The notes beneath the pieces are model-generated. The model searched no databases. It worked only from the letters and a program-made list of their open reading frames with translations, and was not told where the DNA came from. Position numbers and translations under genes: made by a program. 9,575 bases of DNA from positions 1 through 9,575 of the forward strand of contig LNEX01000329.1 in NCBI GenBank assembly GCA_001464165.1, given 5' to 3'. Below, one piece after another: positions 1 through 6,926 of this stretch; position 1 is the first letter of the stretch, and the number at the start of each line of letters is the position of its first letter. The stretch comes from a bacterium Ga0077546. Lineage in GTDB: Bacteria > Cyanobacteriota > Vampirovibrionia > Obscuribacterales > Obscuribacteraceae.

Positions 1-1810
1 CAATTACAGCTTTTGCTCCGAATAGCGGCACATACAGCGCGTTTGCCGCCGGAAGGGCATTGGTGCCAAGACCAGCAGGTTGTTTGTTCTTAAAAGACCA
101 GACGGCCACACCAGCATCAAGACCGTCAAGGGGCACAAGAACCTGCAAAACGCCCTCAAAATTGGGCAAATAGACAGCCACCTTACTTTCAAAAGTTTCA
201 GCTATGTGGCGCAAGCCAATGCTGATTAAATCGTCTAGATTTAACGTACATGACAATTCACGGCTCATCAAATAGAGAGCCGCAGTGCGTCTTTCTCGCA
301 AACGCGCAGATTGAGCCTGCAGACGAATGCGAGCAGTCAGTGTGCTAATAACCAGTGCAATTATCAGCATAACAGCAAAGGTAACCAGATACTGAGTGTC
401 CGAAACCGCGAATGTGTAAAAAGGCGGCACAAAAAAGAAATCGAAACTGGCTACACTAATAACTGACGCGAAAACAGCCGGACCACGCCCGTACAGAGAA
501 GCGACAATTACTATGCCGAGCATGTACACCATGATCACATTTGAGAGTTCGAAGTGACCGGTCATCACAGCTGCAGCAACAGTACACAGGGCGACAATCC
601 CCGCTGACCCAGCGTAGTAAGCAGGCTTGCGAGATGATCGCACTCTTTTCACCCACGGAATAGGAGCGCCCTCAGCATCACCGGTGATGACATACACGTC
701 AATCATGCCGCTCTTGCGTACAATCTCATCAACAATTGTTCCGCGCAGCACTTCCAACCAACGAGGTTGAGCAGGCTTACCAATGACTATTTTAGTAACA
801 TTATTGGTACGAGCCCAACGCACCAACTCTTCGCTGACACTCTCGCCACTTAGTTCTAGGGTTTCAGCACCGAGTTGTTCAGCTAAACGAAGCGTCTGAA
901 CAACTCGAGCCTTCTCACTGTCAGGGAGACGCAAGTATGCAGGTGTCTCGACAAAGGCAACGTACCACTTAGCCTTCAGAGCTACGGCCATACGCTTTGT
1001 GGCACGCACAAGTCTAACTGACAGCGGACTATTGCTGACACAGACAAGCATACGTTCGGTGGTCGGCCAGGGCTCACTGATCTGATGAACATGCCGATAA
1101 CGCTGCATTTCGACATCTACGTGTTCTGCAGTATAGCGCAGTGCTAATTCGCGCAGAGCAATCAGATTTCCTTTGCGAAAGAAATTGTTCAGCGCCGATT
1201 CTGCCCTTTCACTGACATAAATCTTGCCATCACGAAGGCGCTGAATTAGCTCATCCGGAGGTAAATCTACCAGTTCAAATTCAGCGGCGCTCTCTAGCAG
1301 TGAATCGGGAATTCGCTCCTGAACTAGCACACCGGTTATTTGCGAGACGACGTCATGCAAGCTTTCAATGTGCTGCACGTTCAAGGTTGTAAAAACATCT
1401 ATACCGGCCTCGAGAAGCTCTTGCACATCCTGCCAACGCTTGGCATGACGAGAGCCCGGAGCATTGCTATGCGCCAATTCATCTACAAGGATAAGCTGCG
1501 GCTTGCGCGCGAGGGCGGCGTCTATATCAAATTCGGCTAAGGTAGTGCCACGATAATCAACTGAAACCCTTGGCAGAATCTCTAAGCGCTCAAGAAGCAA
1601 AGCTGTTTCCGCCCGACCGTGAGTCTCAGCACAACCAACAACGACATCGACGCCCTCTTCTGTCAGCTTGCCAGCAGCTTGAAGCATAGAGTAGGTTTTA
1701 CCCACACCAGCTGAAGCACCAAAAAATATCTTCAAATGACCGCGGCCCGTACCTTCCTCTTCTCGAAGTCGAGTCAACAATAGGCTTGGATCGGGGCGGG
1801 AGTCATTCAT
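1..1810 (-). CDS. kdpD: Osmosensitive K+ channel sensor histidine kinase KdpD (3' part cut off by window edge)
   Basis: The frame opens at ATG 1810-1808 and stays open for 603 codons to the left edge, so the gene is partial and lacks its C-terminus. KdpD is the membrane sensor kinase that senses K+ limitation or turgor and phosphorylates KdpE to switch on kdpFABC. Visible parts, in order: a Walker A motif GASAGVGKT (residues 31-39); a Walker B-like LILVDELAH (106-114) followed by SNAPGSRHAKRWQDV; the family signature TLNVQHIESL (142-151); a universal-stress-protein-like region (about 253-376) with VCVSNSP and AFVETPAY; four closely spaced hydrophobic segments (about 399-417, 424-440, 443-468, 472-493); an Arg-rich stretch after the last segment (493-508); and the start of a GAF-like region. 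The dimerisation/phosphoacceptor and ATPase domains lie outside the window. The start is 3 nt after the kdpC stop, which suggests translational coupling. A kdpE gene would be expected next, but it is not visible. Confidence 0.96.
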   Translation of the reverse strand, partial: MNDSRPDPSLLLTRLREEEGTGRGHLKIFFGASAGVGKTYSMLQAAGKLTEEGVDVVVGCAETHGRAETALLLERLEILPRVSVDYRGTTLAEFDIDAALARKPQLILVDELAHSNAPGSRHAKRWQDVQELLEAGIDVFTTLNVQHIESLHDVVSQITGVLVQERIPDSLLESAAEFELVDLPPDELIQRLRDGKIYVSERAESALNNFFRKGNLIALRELALRYTAEHVDVEMQRYRHVHQISEPWPTTERMLVCVSNSPLSVRLVRATKRMAVALKAKWYVAFVETPAYLRLPDSEKARVVQTLRLAEQLGAETLELSGESVSEELVRWARTNNVTKIVIGKPAQPRWLEVLRGTIVDEIVRKSGMIDVYVITGDAEGAPIPWVKRVRSSRKPAYYAGSAGIVALCTVAAAVMTGHFELSNVIMVYMLGIVIVASLYGRGPAVFASVISVASFDFFFVPPFYTFAVSDTQYLVTFAVMLIIALVISTLTARIRLQAQSARLRERRTAALYLMSRELSCTLNLDDLISIGLRHIAETFESKVAVYLPNFEGVLQVLVPLDGLDAGVAVWSFKNKQPAGLGTNALPAANALYVPLFGAKAVI

Positions 1811-1813
1811 AGC

Positions 1814-2530
1814 TCACATCTTTTCAGGCAACTGATCGAGGGCTAAATTTAACTCTAAAACATTGACGCGAGGGTCGCCAAGCAAACCGAAATCTCTACC
1901 CTTTGTATGCTCAGCGACTAGCTTCAGTACTTGTTCGCGTCCAATGGAGCGAGCATTGGCGACTCGGTCTATTTGTATGCGAGCAGCGGCCGGACTAATA
2001 TCAGGATCTAGACCGCTGGCAGAAGCAGTGACCATATCAACGGGGATTTTCTCTGACCCAACGCTAGCTGGCGATGACGAGTTTTTTGACAATGCTCGCA
2101 AAGCTTCAGCACGCTTCGCAACAGTAGCTAAGAAATCGGGATTGGTCGGCCCAAGATTAGAGCCAGAAGATGCAGCGGCATTATAGGCTGGACTCGTCGC
2201 CGAGGGCCTCGGCCAAAAATACTTTGGCGTAGTAAAGGACTGTCCGACTAGGTGGGAACCAAGTACTACAACTTGATTGGGTTTTGCCAGTGGTGATTGA
2301 ATTAGGCTACCTTCAGCTTGATGAGGAAACACCACATGGGCAACAAGAGTAATCAAAGCTGGATAGGCTAGGCCTATCATCACAGTAAATATAGCAAACA
2401 GTCTGATGGCGGGTTTGACTATTGGTTCCGAGGCAGGCGCAATCGCCGACCGACCAATTGATTCTGGCCTGGCCGATGTCTCAGAAGGTTCACTAGTTGA
2501 CGACTTAGCCATTGGTTCCTGGGCTGACAT
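1814..2530 (-). CDS. kdpC: K+-transporting ATPase subunit KdpC
   Basis: KdpC is the single-span membrane subunit of the KdpFABC pump; it increases the ATP affinity of KdpB. The protein is 238 aa, longer than the roughly 190 aa of E. coli KdpC. The extra length is mostly a Ser/Ala/Pro/Glu-rich N-terminal tail of about 40 residues. One transmembrane segment follows (about 41-66, [20 protein letters not shown]). Family motifs are clear: [19 protein letters not shown] (92-110), [12 protein letters not shown] (122-133), the [20 protein letters not shown] stretch (164-183) and [15 protein letters not shown] (218-232). The start is the ATG at 2530-2528, preceded by a purine-rich AGGAAG (2541-2536). 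Met7 is a possible alternative start. The gene lies downstream of the tandem-repeat spacer after kdpB and is followed almost directly by kdpD. The frame is intact and no family motif appears missing. Confidence 0.95.
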   Translation of the reverse strand: MSAQEPMAKSSTSEPSETSARPESIGRSAIAPASEPIVKPAIRLFAIFTVMIGLAYPALITLVAHVVFPHQAEGSLIQSPLAKPNQVVVLGSHLVGQSFTTPKYFWPRPSATSPAYNAAASSGSNLGPTNPDFLATVAKRAEALRALSKNSSSPASVGSEKIPVDMVTASASGLDPDISPAAARIQIDRVANARSIGREQVLKLVAEHTKGRDFGLLGDPRVNVLELNLALDQLPEKM

Positions 2531-2535
2531 AATTG

Positions 2536-2548
2536 CTTCCTATCCTTT
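2536..2548 (-). promoter_or_regulatory. Ribosome binding site of kdpC
   Basis: The minus strand reads AAAGGATAGGAAG just before AATT-ATG of kdpC. AGGAAG (2541-2536) sits at a usable distance from the ATG at 2530. It lies outside the adjacent 12-nt repeat array, so changes in repeat number would not destroy it. They would change only the distance from the kdpB stop codon. Confidence 0.6.
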
Positions 2549-2626
2549 CAACTTCTAAACCAACTTCTAAACCAACTTCTAAACCAGCTTCTAAACCAGC
2601 TTCTAAACCAGCTTCTAAACCAACTT
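2549..2626 (-). repeat. 12-nt tandem repeat carrying six in-frame kdpB stop codons
   Basis: On the minus strand the unit AAG-YTG-GTT-TAG occurs six times in a row (2626-2615, 2614-2603, 2602-2591, 2590-2579, 2578-2567, 2566-2555). A half copy AAGTTG (2554-2549) follows. Copies 1, 5 and 6 have TTG and copies 2-4 have CTG; otherwise they are identical. The first copy encodes the last three residues (Lys-Leu-Val) and stop codon of KdpB, so the array is an expansion of the gene's own 3' end, and every copy repeats the stop in frame. It fills most of the 84-nt kdpB-kdpC gap. Without the five extra units the gap would be 24 nt. Confidence 0.95.
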
Positions 2627-4706
2627 CAACCCACTCAAAAGCATGTCAATTAATTTGATACCTATAAACGGAGCAATAATGCCACCAAGTCCGTAGATGA
2701 GTAAATTGTCGCGCAATAGAATCGAGGCACCGACAGCGCGATAACGAACTCCCTTAAGCGCCAGCGGCAAGAGCAATAGAATAACCAAAGCATTGAATAT
2801 AACCGCCGACAACACCGCACTCTGCGACGACGCTAGTTGCATAACGTTCAGCTTATTAAGCACTGGATAAGTAGTAGCAAATGCAGCAGGAATAATGGCA
2901 AAATATTTGGCAACATCGTTGGCGATGCTAAATGTTGTCAGTGCACCACGAGTCATCAAGAGCTGTTTGCCTATCTCCACAATCTCAATTAACTTAGTTG
3001 GGCTCGAATCGAGGTCGACCATGTTACATGCCTCTTTCGCAGCTTGGGTGCCAGTGTTCATCGCCACCGCCACGTCTGCCTGGGCCAAAGCAGGCGCGTC
3101 GTTAGTGCCATCCCCAGTCATCGCTACCAGTCGACCGCCAGCCTGAGCCTCGCGAATGAGACGCAATTTCTCCTCGGGAGTAGCCTGGGCCAAGTAGTCA
3201 TCCACACCTGCCTCGGCGGCGATGGCAGCTGCAGTCAGGGGATTGTCACCGGTAATCATCACTGTCTTGATACCCATCGCCCGCAGCTCAGCAAAGCGTT
3301 CTTTGATACCACCCTTGACAATATCTTTTAACTGAACGACTCCCAAGACGCGGCCACGATCGGATACTACCAGTGGTGTACCACCTTGCCGAGCGATACT
3401 ATCGACAGCTTCGCGCACTTCTTCCGGATATGTACCACCTTGATCAAGCACATAAGCTTCCACGGTATCGGCCGCGCCTTTACGAATTTCCCGTCCACTA
3501 AAGTTGACACCGCTCATTCTTGTCTGGGCAGAAAATGGAACAAACTCAGCACCAAGCTCTTGCATATTGCGCTCACGGATTGAAAATTTTTCCTTGGCCA
3601 AGACCACGATACTTCGGCCTTCAGGTGTCTCATCAGCAAGGGAAGAGATCTGAGCGGCATCAGCCAGTTCTGACTCTGTAACCCCTTTAGCGGGGACAAA
3701 CAAAGTGGCCTGTCTGTTGCCCATTGTTATTGTGCCGGTCTTGTCGAGAAGCAGCATGTCAACATCTCCGGCGGCCTCTACGGCACGACCTGACATGGCA
3801 ATGACATTGGCTTTGATCAAGCGGTCCATGCCAGCAATTCCTATAGCTGAGAGCAAACCACCAATAGTTGTTGGTATCAAACAGACAAGAAGAGCGACCA
3901 AGACAGTGAGGGTAACAGGCTGACCATGAGAGACGCTGGCACTGTAGCTCGAAAAAGGATAGAGAGTAAAAGTGACCAGCAAGAACACCAAGGTCAATGC
4001 CGCCAACAAAATATTCAGAGCAATTTCATTAGGAGTCTTCTGCCGTTTAGCTCCCTCTACCATGGCAATCATACGATCGAGAAAAGTTTCGCCTGGATTT
4101 ACCGAAATTCTTACTATTAGCCACGCCTCCACTTTCTCTAATGACCGGGGCGCTTTCACCAGTGATGGCACTCTCGTCAACCGAGGCCACACCTTCTATC
4201 ACTTCGCCATCACAAGGAATTACGTCAGCCGCTTCCACCAAAACAATGTCACCTTTTCTCAGCTCACTGGCAGAAATAGAAGTAACAACAGCTTTCAATG
4301 ATGCTTCCGCCAACTTCTTAGCGATAACGTCTTTGCGCGACTTACGCAAAGAGTCAGCTTGTGCCTTTCCTCGACCTTCTGCCATTGATTCGGCAAAATT
4401 AGCACAAAGCACAGTGATCCAAAGCCAAATCGAAATTGAAAATACAAACCAGGGAGAGGCTTCACCCTGGTGAGAAAGTGCAGCGAAGAATAGAAGCGTA
4501 GTAATGATGCTACCCAACTCCACCACAAACATTACTGGGTTGCGAATCTGAACTCGGGGATCTAATTTGACGAACGAATCGATTACAGCTTTCGTCAAAA
4601 TTGCTGAATCAATAATAGATTTAGGTATCGACTTAGACTGATATTTAGACTGGGATTTAGATGTAGACATAGAATTAGATTTGGAGTCAATTTTTATTGG
4701 AGTCAT
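2615..4706 (-). pseudogene. kdpB: K+-transporting P-type ATPase subunit KdpB, split by an internal deletion and frameshift
   Basis: KdpB is the ATP-hydrolysing catalytic subunit of the Kdp K+ pump. The 5' part starts at ATG 4706-4704, which overlaps the kdpA stop as TAATG. It encodes 194 KdpB-like residues up to ESGG (ending at 4125), including the actuator motif ITGESAP (181-187). In that frame translation then runs through unrelated residues to a stop at 4047. The 3' part resumes one base later in another frame at Trp (codon 4123-4121), with [18 protein letters not shown]. It continues for 502 residues with [15 protein letters not shown], the phosphorylation motif DKTGT (3745-3731), VMITGDN and [32 protein letters not shown]. 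coli KdpB, from memory, has about 14 residues between ESGG and WLV, including the conserved TGGT. Here only one base lies between them, so about 41 nt appear to be lost. Both halves are otherwise well conserved, which suggests a recent mutation or an assembly/sequencing error. The N-terminus has a Lys/Ser-rich tail of about 30 residues. Confidence 0.9.
4623..4682 (-). repeat. Degenerate 12-nt-period repeat encoding the Lys/Ser-rich KdpB N-terminus
   Basis: Five consecutive 12-nt blocks on the minus strand (4682-4671, 4670-4659, 4658-4647, 4646-4635, 4634-4623) mostly follow the pattern AAA-TCT-NNN-TCT. They encode SK-S-x-S-like residues: [20 protein letters not shown]. The copies are diverged but keep the 12-nt register and the Lys/Ser character. 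The start codon chosen for kdpB (4706) lies just upstream. An internal ATG at 4670 within the array is an alternative start. Confidence 0.7.
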
Positions 4707-6589
4707 TATTTTGTAAATATCATCTGTAGCTGTTCTACAATCGGTCCTAGTGCTAGAGCCGGAACAAAGGTCAATCCACCAAAAATCACGACCACTCCCA
4801 CAAGCAGCACAACAAACAGCCAATTGTCGGTTTGCATTGTTCCAACGCTAGTCGGCACCTTCTTCTTCGCCACCAGAGAACCAGCCAAGGCCAGAACTGG
4901 AAGCGCTAGGGCATAGCGAGCTACGAACATAGCAACAGCGAGAGCGTAGTTATAGAAGGGGGTATTAGCACTAAGGCCAGCAAAAGCACTGCCATTATTG
5001 TTTCCTGCCGAAGAAAAAGCATAGAGAATTTCGCTGAAACCATGAGCACCACCGTTGAGTACACCAGCACAGCCATCTTTGAGAGAGACAGCTAGGGCGG
5101 TTCCCAGCAGCACTGCCATAGGCGGGAAGAGAATCACAAGAGATGACATTTTCATCTCAAAAGCTTCAATCTTCTTGCCTAAATATTCAGGGGTACGACC
5201 GACCATCAAACCGGCAATGAAGACAGTAATTATTGCAAAAATCAACATGCCGTATAAGCCACAGCCGACTCCACCGTAGACCACTTCGCCCAACTGCATG
5301 AGCAGCATCGGAGCAAGCCCGGCCAGCGGAATAAAAGAGTCATGCATACTATTCACAGAACCATTTGAGGCAGCCGTAGTAGCAACCGCCCATAGTGCCG
5401 AATTAGCGACACCAAAGCGCACCTCCTTGCCTTCCAAATTGCCACCGCTACTCTCAGAGGAAGCCTGTTGGTCGATTCCCATGGCGGCAAAGGCCGGATT
5501 TCCAGCCTGCTCAGGCAAGTAACAAAGTGCCAAACAGCCAACAAATATAGTTGTCATAGCGGCAAGCAGAGCCATGCCATTTCTACCACTGCCGACCATT
5601 CTGCCAAAGGTCTGACAGAGAGCTACTGGTATCAGTAGAATAGCCAACATCTCAAAGAAGTTAGAAAGTGGCGTTGGATTCTCTAGAGGATGGCTTGAAT
5701 TGACATTGAAGAAGCCTCCACCATTAGTGCCCAGCTGTTTGATAGCAATCTGAGAGGCGGCCGGTCCACGAGCAATTTTATAGACTACAGGTGAAGCTGG
5801 GTCTGCGCTCTGAGCAGAAATGGACGGAGAACTAGACGGAGAACTGGACGGAGAACTGGACGGAGAACTGGACGCGGCAACAGATAACTGCTCCAATGGC
5901 TTATATTCAGTGTATCCGCCAAAAGTTTGCACAACGCCCTGGGACACCAGCAAAATCGCAAGCACGCAAGACAACGGCAAGAGAATGTAAATGACAGAAC
6001 GGGTCAAATCAACAAAGAAATTACCAATGGTATCTGTTTGCTGGCGACTGAAAGCTCGGATCAAAGCCCCGAGAATCGCCATGCCCGTTGCTGCTGAAAG
6101 GAAATTCTGCACAGTCAATACAAGCATCTGGGTGAGATAACTCATGGTAGTCTCACCACCATAACTTTGCCAGTTTGTATTACTGGTAAAGCTCACTGCC
6201 GCGTTAAAGGCGCAGTCAGCCGAGACCCCTGCCAGGTTCTCACATTTGCCTGGCAGCAAGAATTGCAAGCGCTGCACTAGGTAGGTAAATGTCATTCCTA
6301 TCAGGTTAAAAACCAGCATGGCCATAGCGTACTCGCGCCAACCCATTTCGCGATCTGACTTAATACCCGCCATTCTGTAAATCAAATTTTCGCTAGCTAA
6401 AAAAGCTTTGAGCAACACATTTGGCTTTTGCGAAGTATGCGAAGGCTCAAGTAAAGATGAACGTGGAAGCTGCAGTGAGAGCTTTAGCGGTCGTCCATAG
6501 ATCAACGCCATGTAGTTACCTAAGGGCACGGCCAAAACGAACAGGACCAACATGAATAAAATTATTTGTAGGACACCAGATGAAATCAT
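4706..6589 (-). CDS. kdpA: K+-transporting ATPase subunit KdpA (K+-binding, channel-like)
   Basis: KdpA is the K+-selective membrane subunit of the pump, related to the K+ transporter superfamily, with four pore-loop repeats. All four filter regions are visible: [11 protein letters not shown] (136-146), [15 protein letters not shown] (287-301), [15 protein letters not shown] (434-448) and [15 protein letters not shown] (527-541). There are many hydrophobic segments throughout, [11 protein letters not shown] (464-474), and the C-terminal signature [11 protein letters not shown] (607-617). The protein is 627 aa compared with about 557 in E. coli. Part of the excess is a Ser/Pro repeat loop (239-257), another part an N-terminal loop (about 40-65), and another a loop at about 372-386. 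The start ATG overlaps the kdpF stop as ATGA, and the stop overlaps the kdpB start, so translational coupling is likely. The frame is intact. Confidence 0.97.
   Translation of the reverse strand: MISSGVLQIILFMLVLFVLAVPLGNYMALIYGRPLKLSLQLPRSSLLEPSHTSQKPNVLLKAFLASENLIYRMAGIKSDREMGWREYAMAMLVFNLIGMTFTYLVQRLQFLLPGKCENLAGVSADCAFNAAVSFTSNTNWQSYGGETTMSYLTQMLVLTVQNFLSAATGMAILGALIRAFSRQQTDTIGNFFVDLTRSVIYILLPLSCVLAILLVSQGVVQTFGGYTEYKPLEQLSVAASSSPSSSPSSSPSSSPSISAQSADPASPVVYKIARGPAASQIAIKQLGTNGGGFFNVNSSHPLENPTPLSNFFEMLAILLIPVALCQTFGRMVGSGRNGMALLAAMTTIFVGCLALCYLPEQAGNPAFAAMGIDQQASSESSGGNLEGKEVRFGVANSALWAVATTAASNGSVNSMHDSFIPLAGLAPMLLMQLGEVVYGGVGCGLYGMLIFAIITVFIAGLMVGRTPEYLGKKIEAFEMKMSSLVILFPPMAVLLGTALAVSLKDGCAGVLNGGAHGFSEILYAFSSAGNNNGSAFAGLSANTPFYNYALAVAMFVARYALALPVLALAGSLVAKKKVPTSVGTMQTDNWLFVVLLVGVVVIFGGLTFVPALALGPIVEQLQMIFTK
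5822..5873 (-). repeat. 12-nt tandem repeat encoding Ser-Ser-Ser-Pro in KdpA
   Basis: The plus-strand unit GGACGGAGAACT occurs four times (5822-5869) with a partial fifth copy. The second copy has a single A-for-G difference (AGACGGAGAACT). On the coding strand it reads TCC-AGT-TCT-CCG and gives four tandem SSSP units at KdpA residues 240-256. They fall in an extramembrane loop between conserved segments, ahead of the second filter. The period is a multiple of three, so expansion or contraction would keep the frame. Confidence 0.95.
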
Positions 6590-6678
6590 GAAAAACGCTC
6601 AGGTAGTACGAGGGCAATTAGCAAATAAATCATCAACAGTGCCGAGATTGCAGCAGACAGTATGTAAATCCAGGTCAT
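6586..6678 (-). CDS. kdpF: K+-transporting ATPase small subunit KdpF
   Basis: This is a 30-residue, single-span hydrophobic peptide that starts at ATG 6678-6676 (MTWIYILSAAISALLM) and ends [12 protein letters not shown]. KdpF is a tiny membrane peptide that stabilises the KdpABC complex. Its size (E. coli KdpF is 29 aa), the one membrane helix, the PERF-like C-terminal end and the position directly before kdpA all fit. Its TGA overlaps the kdpA ATG (ATGA). The Shine-Dalgarno sequence is weak (a GATGG-like run about 9 nt upstream). Confidence 0.9.
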   Translation of the reverse strand: MTWIYILSAAISALLMIYLLIALVLPERFS

Positions 6679-6691
6679 TGTTTAAGTACCA

Positions 6692-6829
6692 TCAGTTTTG
6701 AGCAAGCCCAGACCAAGGCAAAGGCCGCAAGCCAAAGAATGAGAAAAAGCATGCAACTAAATAAATCAGCCATCTGACACCGCCAAGATTGTGATCATTA
6801 TCAAACAACTGCCAGCGGCAAGAAGGCAT
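6692..6829 (-). CDS. Small predicted membrane peptide upstream of kdpF, unrecognised
   Basis: The ORF has 45 codons from ATG 6829-6827 (MPSCRWQLFDNDHNLGG) to TGA 6694-6692. I do not recognise the family. The first 18 or so residues are polar. A hydrophobic, aromatic-rich stretch follows (about 19-34, RWLIYLVACFFSFFGL) that could span the membrane once, then a short tail, RPLPWSGLAQN. A consensus AGGAGG (6842-6837), 7 nt before the ATG, is the strongest Shine-Dalgarno sequence in the window and is the main support for translation. It also favours this start over the ATG at 6886, which would give 64 aa. The ORF ends 13 nt before kdpF and lies after the sensor kinase on the same strand. It could be an extra small Kdp subunit, a regulatory leader peptide, or a chance ORF. 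Confidence 0.4.
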   Translation of the reverse strand: MPSCRWQLFDNDHNLGGVRWLIYLVACFFSFFGLRPLPWSGLAQN

Positions 6830-6842
6830 CAAGAAGCCTCCT
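6822..6842 (-). promoter_or_regulatory. Strong Shine-Dalgarno able to pair with the start region of the small ORF
   Basis: AGGAGG lies at 6842-6837, 7 nt before ATG 6829. GGAGGC (6841-6836) can pair with GCCTTC (6827-6822), with one G-U pair. This gives a 6-bp stem with an 8-nt loop that contains the first two bases of the start codon. If it forms, it would hide both the Shine-Dalgarno sequence and the start codon. The pairing was worked out by eye and no energy was calculated. Confidence 0.4.
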
Positions 6843-6889
6843 ATTAACGTCAAGATTTCATCAAGACCGGTGCAAATTACTTTCAACGA

Positions 6890-6916
6890 TAGAGCTTGGG
6901 CGCGAACTTAGAGCTT
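6890..6916 (-). repeat. Direct repeat AAGCTCTA upstream of the small ORF and kdpF
   Basis: AAGCTCTA occurs twice on the minus strand (6916-6909 and 6897-6890), with 19 nt from start to start. It lies between the histidine kinase stop and the first gene of the kdp cluster. OmpR-family regulators usually bind direct repeats, so an operator is possible, but the spacing matches no consensus I can name. I see no convincing sigma-70 promoter or terminator in this 98-nt gap. Confidence 0.3.
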
Positions 6917-6926
6917 CAGCGCAAAA

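Noticed and set aside
1863..2186. Plus-strand ORF of 107 codons opposite kdpC
   Set aside because: It is antisense to a well-conserved kdpC, has no recognisable motif and no supporting ribosome binding site. It is a shadow of the real gene.
2549..2626. CRISPR-like array
   Set aside because: The 12-nt units are directly adjacent with no spacers, and they arise from the kdpB 3' end. This is a simple tandem repeat.
4047..4192. Overlap of the two kdpB frames as a programmed ribosomal frameshift
   Set aside because: There is no slippery heptamer at the switch point, and about 14 conserved residues are missing. A frameshift alone would not give a normal KdpB.
3972..4473. Two plus-strand ORFs of about 110 codons opposite kdpB
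   Set aside because: They overlap conserved KdpB coding sequence on the other strand and each other in different frames. The composition is that of a shadow reading.
4707..4823. Upstream extension of kdpB by 39 codons into kdpA
   Set aside because: The Cys/Trp-rich residues come from out-of-frame reading of the conserved kdpA 3' end. The ATG at 4706 overlapping the kdpA stop is the natural start.
6830..6886. Longer 64-codon form of the small ORF starting at 6886
   Set aside because: The upstream ATG lacks a Shine-Dalgarno sequence, whereas the ATG at 6829 has AGGAGG at ideal spacing.
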